Below are positions 1 to 11,313 of a stretch of 64,000 nucleotides of DNA, one piece after another. The DNA comes from Copromyces sp. CBS 386.78 (lineage: Eukaryota; Ascomycota; Sordariomycetes; Sordariales; Sordariaceae). Where the stretch lies: positions 372,001-436,000 of the forward strand of contig MU839094.1 of assembly GCA_030685235.1 (NCBI GenBank), written 5' to 3'. The notes under the pieces were generated by a model that worked only from the letters and a program-made list of their open reading frames with translations, searched no databases and was not told the DNA's origin. A program made the translations under genes and the position numbers. Positions within the stretch are counted from its first letter, which is position 1; the number at the start of each line of letters is the position of its first letter.

Positions 1-2929
1 CGACGAGGAAAATGGCGCCAATCCAAGCAGTGTGCAGGTGGTGGGTGCTGGCAGTGACGCTGTAAAGAATGTCGGTCCAGTTCTCACTCGACAGAACCTG
101 ATACATTCCGAGGAAACAGTTGTAAATGGTGTTAAACGGAATTCTGATCTCGTCTCCATCATCATCCTGTCTCGGAAGCTCGCCACGGAACAATTGCGCC
201 GCGAAGATGGCCATCAAGAAGGTGATGAGGAAGACGAACGACATCAGGTTACCGATACCAGTTACGTTTCCGAGCACAAGCCGAATTAACTTCCTTGTCA
301 TGGGAATAACCATGACCACGCGGTAGACTCGCAGTATCTGGAATACGGTAAGCCAATTGTAGACTTGGCCAGAATTCCGGATAGGAGGGATGAGGATGAT
401 CGACGTGGCCACAGCAAGCCCGAGGTCAACAAGGTTCCGTTTCCTACGGTGGAAGCCTCGGATGTCTGCAGCCAAGCGGATTATAATTTCAACGTCTAGC
501 AGGAGGGTGACCACAGGCTCTGCTATATTGACGAAACGCTCTCGGCCTGACCTCATCCTGGCGCTGCGGAGAGACTGTGCCAAAAGTCCAAAAGCGACAA
601 TCAAAATCCACAAAGGTTTTGTCCTGCTGTATATCTTTTGCAGCAATGTTGGTCTACGCATGGCATCATCAGCTCGGGATGAAGCCATGCCGGGAGGTTC
701 ATCCGCAGTAAAAGCGCTAGCCTTGGACTCTTCTCGGATGACTTGAAACGACGACGTGATGACAGCAATTAGCAAATTGGTCATCCAGAGCATCATGATA
801 ATAATGCCAGCACCATAGAAGAGGGCAGACGGGAGGAAATCCGAGCTGATGGTGTAATACATCAGGTCCGAGAAAGTGTTGGCGCTCATGATGACAAACA
901 CAAGCTCAAGAGAATGGCCGATGTCGTCGAAATTGACCGTTCCGTTGAAGGGGTTTTGTTGTCGGATACATATAGACCCTCTCGGGCAAAGGAAGCCCTT
1001 GGCACGCGAAGTCCCGTTCTTCAAACCAGTTAAGGACTCCTTTTCGTCGCTATAAACCCAAGGCATGGTTTCGCCAGTCGCGTTGTCGATATGTCCTCCA
1101 CAGAAAGTAAAGTCCGGCGTATAAGCTGCGTGGAAGTCGGTGGGATGATCGGGATCTATCCAAAGACATTGACGACTCAGACTAGACTTAAAACTCTGAA
1201 CGCCAATGATGGCGAAGAGAAGCCAGAAGAAACCCATCAAGAAGGAGACTCGAACGAGCAACGGCGCGGCCTTCTTCAAACTTCGCAAGATGATCAAATT
1301 CCCCTTCGTAAGGGCAAGTAATCGAATGATGCGCAGGCAGCTTAGCATGCGGAAGACGTACATATGGTGCTTGCTCTCAAGACCTGTGACGCCTAAGACA
1401 AAGGATATCCAGAAGGAGATAACGGCTACGAAGTCTAACCTATTAAAGCCATGGCGGAGAAACGCACGGCGAGCCAGGTGGCGCCGCTGTTGGTCTTCCA
1501 GAGTTTGGATTTGACTGTGGGCCATGGTGAAGGATCGCGTAAACGGAGCAGGCTCAAAATGTTCTGGTCGGGGTTGGCGGACAGATCTTTGACGCTGAGG
1601 TCGGAATATGACGCGATACTGTTCGGCCAGCCTTTCGTGAAAGCGGCGTTTGCTTTTGGCTTCTTCATATTCGGGGGCGTTGATGATGAAGCCAGACACA
1701 ATGATTCTTGATACGAGTTCGATGGTAAAGATGACAAACAGAACAAATATGGCCCAGTCTATCCTGGTGCTACCCCAGCGCTCAGGCCGGCCGTTTCCAT
1801 CAGCCAATACATCTGGTGCGGCCTCAACGGCTAGTAGGACTACTTGAAGGACGATTAAGACGAGGATGAATGGCTCAGCCCATGGGTTAACCAACAGATC
1901 GCAGAGCCATAAGCGCAGTGGGTTATCAGGGGGAAATATCCCCAACGACTTGCCCTTGAGCGGATTGTTCCTAGGATCGCGTGACCGGGGCCTAAAGGTT
2001 GGGGGGTGCTGTGGATAAACATGATGCGATTCAGGCCGCTTTTCCGTAGGGGTTTGTCCTGTTTGTGACGGATAGGAGGTGTCAACCAGCATGGGGCCAG
2101 ATGCGTGGCCTGGCCGCGGGCGTTCCATACTCGGCGAGCGTGAACGGTCTCGTTCCGTTTGCTGGTCAATCAAGTCACCCTCTCCACTGATCATGACAAC
2201 ACGCTGAGACATGGCCCTCATGATGGAACCTGCCCTCGACAAAGCGCCACTCGTTGATAGGGACCGAGAGCGGCGTCTATCATCGGGAACCAAACTGTCC
2301 CCATAACTCCGGTGACGGTCCGCGGTAAAGTTGTTTTCCAGATCAAACCCAAGCATGGTGTTGCGGGGTCGCGAGGAACTATTACCCAGATCAGAGACAG
2401 TCTGGAAACTATCCCTCGGTGCCGCATCTCCTTCCGGGGCGTCCAAGCGACCGATGGGCTGGGCTGCCGGCTTCAGAGGGACTCTATCCGACTCTAAAGA
2501 ATCCGTATCGGTACGCTCCTCGTAATAGGGGTGCGGTACACTGTAGGGATCATCGGCACCAGGCATATAGGAAGCTGAAGGGGGCGGTTCATGACCATGG
2601 CCAGAAATATTCGGAGGTAGGGCGAACTGAAGAGCCATATGGTCGATTGGCGAATCAGCCGCGCTTCGGTCGTCGTAGCTGGGCGGATAGGGGTGCTCCC
2701 AATACGTCGAGAGCCCAGTAACGTTGGCGGACATGGGAGCAGCCGAAGGCGACGGCATCTGAAGTCCGGCTCCCGAGTTGCGGACGTTATCGTTGGTTTC
2801 GCTAGTCCTCCCACCGCCGCCCTCTTGACCCTCTGGAACCGGTCGTAGATCGCGCAATGGAATGGACTGCTGGTGGGAAGCAGAGGACACCGAGGCCCGT
2901 CGGGGCGAAGGTGATTTATGGTCGCTCAT
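1..2929 (-). CDS. cch1: Voltage-gated calcium channel Cch1, N-terminal part (3' end outside window)
   Basis: This is the pore subunit of the fungal high-affinity Ca2+ uptake channel, which works with Mid1 in the plasma membrane. The frame opens at ATG 2929-2927 and runs without a stop or intron to the left edge, giving 976 codons of a protein that in this family is usually about 2,000 residues. Residues 1 to about 330 are a hydrophilic Ser/Pro-rich cytosolic tail. Repeat I follows: S1 near residue 350 (WAEPFILVLIVLQ), an arginine-rich S4 near 525-550 (RMLSCLRIIRLLALTK), and a pore loop near 670-690 (SANTFSDLMYY). Repeat II then begins, with its pore loop at the edge (SSENWTDILY, E949). The repeat I pore carries Asn684 where animal CaV channels have Glu, while repeat II keeps Glu. 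Gene orientation is divergent from the PHD-finger gene at 5000. The family identification is firm; repeats III and IV cannot be seen. Confidence 0.93.
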   Translation of the reverse strand, partial: MSDHKSPSPRRASVSSASHQQSIPLRDLRPVPEGQEGGGGRTSETNDNVRNSGAGLQMPSPSAAPMSANVTGLSTYWEHPYPPSYDDRSAADSPIDHMALQFALPPNISGHGHEPPPSASYMPGADDPYSVPHPYYEERTDTDSLESDRVPLKPAAQPIGRLDAPEGDAAPRDSFQTVSDLGNSSSRPRNTMLGFDLENNFTADRHRSYGDSLVPDDRRRSRSLSTSGALSRAGSIMRAMSQRVVMISGEGDLIDQQTERDRSRSPSMERPRPGHASGPMLVDTSYPSQTGQTPTEKRPESHHVYPQHPPTFRPRSRDPRNNPLKGKSLGIFPPDNPLRLWLCDLLVNPWAEPFILVLIVLQVVLLAVEAAPDVLADGNGRPERWGSTRIDWAIFVLFVIFTIELVSRIIVSGFIINAPEYEEAKSKRRFHERLAEQYRVIFRPQRQRSVRQPRPEHFEPAPFTRSFTMAHSQIQTLEDQQRRHLARRAFLRHGFNRLDFVAVISFWISFVLGVTGLESKHHMYVFRMLSCLRIIRLLALTKGNLIILRSLKKAAPLLVRVSFLMGFFWLLFAIIGVQSFKSSLSRQCLWIDPDHPTDFHAAYTPDFTFCGGHIDNATGETMPWVYSDEKESLTGLKNGTSRAKGFLCPRGSICIRQQNPFNGTVNFDDIGHSLELVFVIMSANTFSDLMYYTISSDFLPSALFYGAGIIIMMLWMTNLLIAVITSSFQVIREESKASAFTADEPPGMASSRADDAMRRPTLLQKIYSRTKPLWILIVAFGLLAQSLRSARMRSGRERFVNIAEPVVTLLLDVEIIIRLAADIRGFHRRKRNLVDLGLAVATSIILIPPIRNSGQVYNWLTVFQILRVYRVVMVIPMTRKLIRLVLGNVTGIGNLMSFVFLITFLMAIFAAQLFRGELPRQDDDGDEIRIPFNTIYNCFLGMYQVLSSENWTDILYSVTASTHHLHTAWIGAIFLV

Positions 2930-4999
2930 TTTGACAGATCAAGGTTTTTGTATCTTTTCCGGGCAGCCTCCAAGTCGACCAACACTATTGACAGGCTCAG
3001 CGTAACGCGCCGCGGCACTTGGAACATGTAATATCAGGACTTTCGAGCCAGCATTATATAGGAACCAAGGGACCTTGAGCTGGCGTCACACCTATGGACC
3101 TGCGCCCCCGAAGTCGGACGAAGCTGACAGCTACGTAGAAATGGTAAGGCGAAATAGTTGGAGTGAAATCGAACGGAGTAATGCTATAGACTCCTGACAA
3201 CCGCGTGCGTCTTGAAGGATCGGCTCGATGGTACGGGTTCTCTTGAGGAAAACGGCCCGGGGAAACGAATGGATTGACAGCTCGGCTGCTTAGTAGGGGT
3301 ACTCGATTACTCGGTCGGTCGAACGGTCGGTCGGTCGCAGGCTATTAAGGCGTAGTTGTCGGGGAGATATGCGCTGGGCTCGAGGAATTGGATATCGCGG
3401 CAAGCAGGGCAACGAGGGGCGCAGTCAGGGGGCACCAGCTGGATGTGGTGGTCGGGATCGCAGGAATCGCAAGGAAGCGGAAGTGTAGACCAGCAAGTAT
3501 GGAGTAAGGTAACGAGCGACAACCTAGGAGGGTAGGTAGGATGGGGAGCGCGGAGCTCTTCCTTTTTCTTCTCTCTATTTGTATGCGACTAAGCTGGTTT
3601 GAGGGTCCGGATTGTGGTTGAGCGTGGATATTGTTGAAGAGTGTTTAAACTTGACAAAAAAAAGAAAAAAAGGGAAAAAGAGCAGGCATTAACAAGGCCA
3701 AAGCAATGCTTGCAACGAAAGGGTCCGTAGTTTTGCGGCTGTCTGCGGGGATGATGTTCTGACGATGTTGATCGGGAGGGTGTGAGGTCAGCCTGGTTGA
3801 GGATAGATGGACGTCGAGATGTCGAGGGGAAGATGGGATGTTCATCCATTCTAGAATAGAAGTCCATGTTCAGCTGAGCTTCCAAGTGGAAGTTCCTCTC
3901 GGCTGTCACGTTCTCGGCCCGGGGGTCCAATGCCAAACAGTGGACGCTGCCTGGGGTCGGCGGGCCACTGTCCACAAGCCGCAGTCTCAGGGTGAGCACT
4001 TGTCAAGTCAATTCCACTTTGACGTTTCCTGTTCCTGGCGTTCCTTCTCAATCCATCCTAGTGTGCTGCGCGGCCACAGGCGCAGCCCCAGGTACAGACG
4101 GCGATAGGCAGGTACCGTCGGCATGGAGTGCTTTTATCAGGGGACTGCGGTCTTTCACCTCGAGGTACTTGTGTCAGGGAGTTTCCACTTTTTGACGCAG
4201 CAAAGTGGACTCTGCAGCAAGCCGTTACGAACTGCCAATGTATTTTACAATACGCGTACAGTAGGTATCCGGTGTAAAGTTCGATCAGTCAGGCCCCACC
4301 TGCCGAACGTGAAACATGCTTGAACGAAGCGACATCCCTGCGAGATCTTGGATGACATAAGCAAGTGGAAGCGGCCTCTCAGCCCTGTGCCCGGCCGCCC
4401 GCTGTGTCCAGCTCCACCGTGTGCCTGCCGCGGCGGGTGGCCCACTGGACAAAATGCCGGCCCCGCTGCCTGCGCTGAGGTGTGGAATCCAATCTGGTCG
4501 AAAGGGTACGTACCTCTAGCGGCGCGTCTCGGAACCTTTTTGACGTACTACGTACTGCACGTCAAGCGCGCCCCTAGTTCCCGGTCCCGCGTAGCAGCAG
4601 GCCACGGCAGCGCAGTACTACCCAGCACTTCCAAATCTATAACGCAGTAGACGCGCCGCGACGGGAACTTACCTTAAACTTGGTCGTCAACCGTTGCTGC
4701 TCACCAAGTCCACCGCCACAAGAGTCTCCCGGCTCTCTTGTCAGGCGACCAATTTATCATCACCGAGTCGACCGAGTATTCGATTCCGATTACTTGGGCT
4801 TCAGATTCATCTCCTTCGCAACAGCTCAACAACTCTTCCGGTTCTGTTACTGGCAGATAGCTTCGACACCGATCCGGCTTTCCAACGAGTTGACGTCGAC
4901 TTTGACTTGGTCTGGGAGACCACACCTCCCTTCCGTCTCCTTGGCCGCGAAACCAAAGAACCGCCGTAGCCATTGACACATTCGAAATCCTTCGTCACG
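2930..4999. other. Intergenic region between divergent cch1 and PHD-finger genes
   Basis: About 2.07 kb shared upstream space for two divergently read genes. I see no convincing gene. The open frames here, such as minus 3589-3999, have no recognisable domain or intron structure. The region holds a CGGT-type short repeat at 3312-3337 and a purine-rich A/G tract at about 3655-3682. Promoters for both flanking genes must lie here, but I see no clear TATA box. Confidence 0.6.
3312..3337. repeat. Short tandem CGGT/GGTC repeat
   Basis: Two blocks of repeated TCGG units are separated by GAA. The repeat lies about 380 bp upstream of the cch1 start, in the shared promoter region. No function is evident. 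Confidence 0.6.
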
Positions 5000-7630
5000 A
5001 TGCCGACATCGCGCAAGCGGGCCCTCCCAGAGGCCGACACCAGCAACAATGCGCAACCGCCCAAGGAGCCATCCGTACTCCATCGCATAAGGAATATGTG
5101 GCAGTTTGCCAACCTTTTCCAGTTCATCCTGTTGTTCGGAAAGGCGCTCAAACTGGACGACAGTCTCGATATCGAGGTATGTCGGGAGAGGCAACGAAAA
5201 TCATAAATGTTCCGAGCTGACTGTTCATTGCGACAGGACCTCGAGGCCGAATGTCTGAAGCCAGGCTCAACGGTCCTCCAGGACATTGGCCTCGGTATCC
5301 TCAAGTTTCTCTCGTCCCATCGAGGCCTCACGTACGTCGACTTGATTCCTACACTCCGACATCTGTTCCGCCTCGTTTGCTTACAGACCTTAGCCACGAT
5401 GTGTTTGAAGAATACACCCGAAGACAGTTCCTTGCCAAAGCTCCCGAAAAGAACCCCTTCGGAACTGAGGATCTGCCTACCAAGTTTGCCGACTTCGACG
5501 TATTCACAAAGGTTAGACAGTGTATAACAACAACCCCTACGACACCATTCGCCTAGCCGTTCAAGAAGGTACTAACAATGTGTCCTCGCTAGATCCGTGT
5601 ACTCCAGCAGATGAGCCAGCTTGTCATGTGCACCCCCGAGCGCCTTCGCGAGAGGACAGAAGAGCAGAAGGATATAGACCAGACAAATTGGGTGCGCAGT
5701 ATATCCCCCTGTTTGACGGGCGCTTTGATGCTAATGACATGCATAGCGAATTGAACCATACGGATGGGACAGCGAAGATCGTACGTACTTCGTATTAGAT
5801 GATAACCGCATCTATCGATTGACCGAGGCCCCGGCCCCCGCTCCCAAACCCAAGAAGAACACCAAAAAGGCCAAGGCCGTCTCTCGAAGCAGCAAAAGAC
5901 GTCGCGTCTCGGCAGCGGTCAGTGAGGATGGCGATGCTGGCGACGAGGACTCTGTGACAGGCCAACCAGACGAGCCTGAAGACGACGGTCTTGGGGGGAT
6001 GAAATGGGAATGCCTCGCCGTCTCCTTGGACGAGGTCCGTCAATTCCTTGCCACCATCCAGAAATCCAAGGATCCAAATGAGAAGATTCTGCGCGAACAA
6101 ATCCTGGACCATCTCGTCCCCATCCTCGAGAAACAAGAAGAGTCCAAGAAACGGAAACAGCTGCAACGAGAGAAGGAGCTTCAGGCACTGGAGAAGATGG
6201 CGCACGCCAAGCGATCCAGCCGTATTGCCGGCAAGCTAGAGCAACAGAAGGCGGAAGAACAGGCTCGGGAAGAGGAACGCAAGCGGCGAGAAGAGGAGGC
6301 TGCCAGGCGAAAAGATGAGCAACGGCAAGCCAAGATGGAGAGGGAGAGGGAGCGTCGACTCATGTCAAGAGAACAACGACTGAAAGAGCGAGAGATTCGC
6401 CGCCTTCAGGCCGAAGAAGAACTGGCGCAATTGTCCGAGGACAGCAAATCCGTCGGCTCAGGACCTGGTCGCATGTCGGAGCGGCACCGACAAGCAGCGA
6501 TTGAAAAGAATAGGAGAGCTCTACAGGAGCTGCAAGACGAGGAAGACGACTGGATCTTTGATTGCATCTGCGGCGTCTATGGGCAGGTCGACGACGGGAC
6601 ACATAGTGTTGCCTGCGAGAGGTGCAATGTCTGGCAGCACAGCAAATGCCTTGGTATTGCCGAGCGGGACGCCGAGCAAGAAGATTTCCATTTCATCTGC
6701 AGCTCTTGCCGCCGAAGTGAGGCAGAGAAATCCCAACAACCCCGGGTCATCAAGCTGAAGGTCAACCGCCATGCTTCATCGTCTCCTCCTCCTCAGCAGG
6801 CGGCCAGTGACATGTCCCAGTCTCAAGCCGGCCGGTCACAGCTTGTTGTCGAGCTCGACGCTCGGGCGGTGTCTGGATCGTCTACCGATCGTAGTAGCGA
6901 GGAGAACCGCCGCTCTGGGTCTCAGGATAGCCCATCGGAGCAACAAGAGGCAGAGACAGAACCAACCACTCTTCCCGGTGAGAATGAGGGTACGGCAAGG
7001 CCGGCCACTGCAGCGAAATCTGTTGGAGATTCGCCAGGGCGACGGGAGATAAACCCATTTTCATCGCCGCATCCCACTCTGTCTCCTCCTAACCAGTCAC
7101 CCGGCAAGCTGAGAGCATATGACAGCATATTTGACCATTGTGCCCCCTCTCCTGCTGTTAGTCGCGAAAAGTCGGCGCACCTCAGAGAGGAGGGCTCACT
7201 GCCTGTGTTGCCGCCCCCTGCCGGAAACGGTCGTTGGGCCTCGCCCTCAAAGCAACCGCAACGGCCGTCATCGCCTTTGGGAACAAAGAGCTCTCCTGCC
7301 GCGGGCGCCAGAATAGTGAGCACGCCATTGCCACAACTGACCCCTGTGCAATCCAATCCCCACGCCCGGAATGGAGTCATGGACCGGTCATCACCCTTAC
7401 CGCCCTCCCGCGGAGGGCTATCGCCAACCAAGCATTCGCCGCCTGTACCGCCGCGCCATCAGGTGAACGGCTCTGCCAGTGCTGGCGCTTCCCCATCGGG
7501 GACTGGTCGCGCAGCTCCAGTTTTTCCCCCTTCGGCAGCCCTTGTCCCTTCCCCTCAACAGCAAAATTTGGCACCGCCGGTGAAGCCGGTCAAGCCTGTT
7601 GAGCCGGCGAAACCGCAGCCACAGACATAG
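5000..7630 (+). CDS. DDT-WHIM-PHD finger chromatin protein (RSF1/CECR2-like)
   Basis: Probable nuclear chromatin-remodelling or histone-reading factor. Exons by splice signals and frame: 5000-5176, 5237-5331, 5394-5511, 5593-5691 and 5747-7630, giving 790 residues. Residues about 60-130 resemble a DDT domain (GSTVLQDIGLGILKFLSSHR, then FEEYTRRQF). Exon 5 starts a WHIM2-like segment, residues 164-188 (IEPYGWD...YFVLDDNRIYRL). A charged Lys/Glu/Arg coiled-coil region spans about 288-395. A PHD finger lies at 436-484, opening with CICG and using Cys4-His-Cys3 spacing (CERCNVWQHSKC, CSSC). The last 300 residues are Ser/Pro-rich and disordered. DDT, WHIM and PHD in this order is the arrangement of RSF1-type ISWI partners. 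ATG 5000 is used because the open frame upstream has only a TTG. The 62-bp second intron uses the acceptor TTAG at 5393, because an earlier CAG would put a stop in frame. The exact orthologue is uncertain. Confidence 0.85.
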
Positions 7631-10600
7631 AATGTACTGATGCGTTAGTCCTATGCATCGCCAGCTCATGGTTGGGTTGGAAAAAAAAAAAAAAAAAAAA
7701 AAAAGAAGAAGAATCAGATGAACACAACCCAGTGGCAGGTTTTGCACTGCCATGTGTGCCAAGTCATGGGAGCAGTAAAATAGTGGTGTTCGACATTCGG
7801 CAATTGTTTCCCTTTGGAGGGACGCCCGAGAATCGCACAAAGAAGTGATCGAGGGGCCAGCGAAGCCTCCCGCAGACTGAGAGAGTCCGCGGTGACATCT
7901 CGGGCTCTTGGGTCGGGACCGATAGAAGTTATTCTTCTTTGACAGGATTTGTCAGAGTCGGAATCGAGGGGTTTGGCCCGTCAAGGTCGAACTTCTTGCA
8001 TAGTATATGCGTTCTTGTATCTACATAGACAGGTATTTTCTGTAAATCACAGGTCAGCAGCATTAGTGTAGATGGATAGATACAAAGATGAAATGGACGT
8101 TATGAGAAGAGGATGATGGCATTCCTTGAGATTACCAAACTACCTGTCATGTCGGGTCCCAGACACCGGAATTACCGGGAAGTGGAACTCATCAGCATGA
8201 TGGTCTTGCTGAGCATTTTGAGTTCATTATGAGACCGCGTATTGAAACGCTGAAACTGTCGTGAAGAGGATGATGAGAAGTGATAGATGGTCCCCATAGG
8301 CGATAGCTCGCAGGAACAGCTGGCTTGGGCTGGGTGTGGATTCAGGGGTCCTGGCCGGCTGGGATGATGAGATCTCCAAGATATTTGTTTTGTCGATATT
8401 TCCCAAGGCTTCACGATACCACTGCCGTCTCTAGTCCAGCGCCACTTAACCTGTAGCTGGGAGGTATGTGATAGGCACTTGCCGTGATGCTTATCGTCCG
8501 ACTTCACGATGCCGTCTATTTCAAACTTGTATTCCTTTTGTTGAACAACTGATTCCCGTTACCCTTATATTTTCTTCTGGAATGCATCTGGAGTTAGACA
8601 GAAGGGAGCGCCCTTGAAATCCCACGTGCATCCAGCTCGATTGAGTCTGTGCTAGGCCGAGCATCTTTCTGAGATGGAAGAGAGATGCTCACCTTACCCT
8701 ATTCACATGTGCTTATGCTATTGGCTAGGTGACGTATAATCACCCCTTTTGGCTCCATTCAGAAACAGAGATCCATGAGTCCCTTTGATCTATCGCGTGC
8801 CCCCCTTCCGCCTTTTCAGTTCCTCACGTAGGTTTCAAAGCCAAGTCTCTCGCTTCAAGGTTAGCCTTGCCCCAATGATGGACGTTCGCTCCAAACAGAA
8901 GCGGGCTAGAATCCTGTGCCTTAGACATGGGCAAGGGGGTGGGAAGGAAAATGCTAGTGATGCAGCTACCCGACGCCATCTTTGGAGTTTATCGACATCC
9001 CTCCAGTGAAATTGCCTACCAAGTTTTCCTTTGCTTGCTTCCGTGTCTCCCCTCGACAGGGGTCGGCACCAGAGCGGCGCAGAGATATTTCAGATTCCGC
9101 ACTGCCAAACATGCACTGTTAGTTGCAGATTGATTTGTGCACGTTGGAAGGGAGGGTGGACTAGAATGCACATCCAACATGTTCCGTGCCTTCGCCCCCA
9201 ACCGCGGGAAAGCAGGCCAGCAGGTTGATCATCTATCCAACCCACCTACACACCAGGCCTACACACATCATCTACACCGTAGTTTATGGCATGCATACTA
9301 ACTACCCTGTATGCCAGATCTGGGATGCAAACTTGGCTTACATGGCTTGCCGGGCTTGCATACATAGTGAGCGGGAAGGGTCAAAATAATGATGATGATG
9401 ATAATAATAATAACAATAATACCACAAATCCCGGTTCTTCTCAGCCTCCATCCCTGGGAATCTAGGGCGTATCGAACCTCCCTCCCTTCCCTGATCTTGA
9501 CCTTGGCAAAAAGCTGCAACTGATGACCGCGCCCAACGCCAGTCATGTGCCAACCACGGGACGTAGATTGGGAGTTGACACTCAACATAGATAGCAGCAC
9601 CTTGTTAGCCCGCTCCCCGGATCTGGATGTAACACTTGCTCCGATGAAAGAAAGCCGGAACGCCATGAGGTCCCTTAGCGGCAGGTCACTAAGTACCTGC
9701 TCATGCCGTTTCCGGGAGTTGCCGGCACATTCCAGTCGAACACTTTTGAACCCTCAACCAAGCAGCCCGCCCTCTCCTCGGTGAACACTCTCAGTTTTCC
9801 CACTTGCCGCACTTGCGAGCGTACTGTAGTTTGTAGAAGTCGCACCGTATTCAAGCCCCTCTTCCGACCACTGTATGCCAACTTTCAAAATTGGGACACT
9901 CTCAGTTCCTTAGGCCAGACAAGCCCTGGAGATGGTTGCGGCGTTCGTTTGTCGGCTGGGTGCTTGAACCCGTGGAGCAGAACCAAACAGTCGATGGCCA
10001 GGGACCCCAGAGAGACTGTAGAATCTAGAGCCTCACTGGCACGAAAAGGGTCCTCCCCCCAAATCTGCCATCCCATCCCTCCCCTTGGAAGTTCTGCTGC
10101 CGGCTCACTAACCCTACAGCTTGTCTGCTCCCCGGAATCCGGGACCGGCCAAGAACAGTTGGTCGAGGCTCTGCGATCCCTGTGACGCAACGGCTCATTG
10201 CCTCTGTAAATAGACATGACCATGGATCATTTCCAGGTGGCTACCGCTTCTTCCCATTCAGATCCCTTCCCTGGGCACGGGTACGTCAGGTTTGCCAGGT
10301 CTCCGTAAGAGCAACTCGCTCCCACACGGCAGCCGCACCCCCCTTACCCCCTCCTCATGATGTTGCCCGTGCTTGCTCTCCCAGCAGAGTTCCCTGGACT
10401 TCGCCCAGGTGGCTCTTCCGAAAGCAGCGTTCACCTGGATGCGGCAACAAGTACGATCGTAGACCAACCGCACCTCCGGCAACTAACAATGTCTAATAAA
10501 GAAGTCATGAATAAATACATGCTCGTGGTCGCCCCGCCTTTCTTCTTTCTCCTCGTGTGTGCCCCATCACAAGAGTGCTGCTCTATCCAAGCCAACAAAG

Positions 10601-11313
10601 GTAGTTCCTCCTCGCACCCCCTTTTTCCTCCCATATCGTTCGGAGCGCGGGAGACACAGATCACAGCCGGTCAACAAGCATCTAGCCACTTATCTCCCAT
10701 ACGCAGCGACCTGTGTCTGTCCTGCGGCCGAGCTCTCACAAACAAAGAAAGGAGGATAGGTACCGCAATCTCCTCCAGCACACAACGCGAACCAGCCCAG
10801 AGACACCATCCCAGACAGCTTTTGCATCTGCATCGTCCTGCAAGACCGGCTAGAGTTCCGGGAGTGGTTGGAAAACAGCGGTAAAGGTGTTCGAACAGAC
10901 GGACGCACCACCTCGACATCTCCTTCTCCATCGGCATCCAAGAAGTCCGACATTTCTTCCGACCTGAGAGGGAATTCCGATTGGGAAAAACAGGGCTTGT
11001 TTGTAAAGAGAACAGAGAAGAGACAGATAGGAAAGGCATCTCATCCTTGCTAGGAAACGAACAGTTGCAACAACTCTTCGCTTTGCCCATGTCCAAAGCC
11101 CGAAACAGCTCGGTATATATCACTCGTGTTCCGGTACCAAAGTAACAGGATCACTTCCTCTTTGGTCATCCACTCCACGAGTTATCCACTAGGACAACAA
11201 CGACAACAGGCCTTGATATCAACAAGAGCAAGCTGGTCTCAGATAGTCCATTGCTTCAGAAGAAGAAGAAGAAGAAGACGACGACATAATCGTCCCAGAA
11301 ACGAAACGTCCTC
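7631..11313. other. Long intergenic region upstream of the HMG-box gene
   Basis: About 3.7 kb between two plus-strand genes. It starts with the 3' region of the PHD gene, including an A24 run at 7681-7704. It contains a GAT/AAT microsatellite near 9388-9420 and an AGA repeat near 11258-11278 just before the HMG gene. The largest open frames (9703-10185 plus, 10357-10884 plus, 10671-11123 minus) have biased composition and no domain I recognise. A long leader or large promoter for the transcription factor is the likeliest content. Confidence 0.55.
7681..7704. repeat. A24 homopolymer
   Basis: Twenty-four adenines lie 50 bp after the stop codon of the PHD gene, followed by GAA repeats. This is an ordinary mononucleotide tract in fungal 3' flanks. 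Confidence 0.85.

Noticed and set aside
3589..3999. Minus-strand 136-codon frame between cch1 and the PHD gene
   Set aside because: The C-terminal part is translated from an A/T homopolymer tract (Phe run), with no domain. Treated as spurious.
5387..5511. Splicing the PHD gene at the first CAG acceptor (5386)
   Set aside because: It gives an immediate in-frame TAG. The next acceptor (5393) restores the DDT-domain frame HDVFEEYTRRQF.
9534..9559. 26-bp similarity (22 matches, all differences transitions) between 9534-9559 and 59801-59826, suggesting a decayed dispersed repeat
   Set aside because: By a rough estimate, about one pair this similar is expected by chance across all pairs in 64 kb, and the flanks do not align convincingly. 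A genome-wide repeat search would decide.
9703..10884. Open frames 9703-10185 and 10357-10884 (plus) as possible genes upstream of the HMG gene
   Set aside because: No domain, no signal peptide and low-complexity composition. More likely leader or intergenic sequence of the transcription factor gene.
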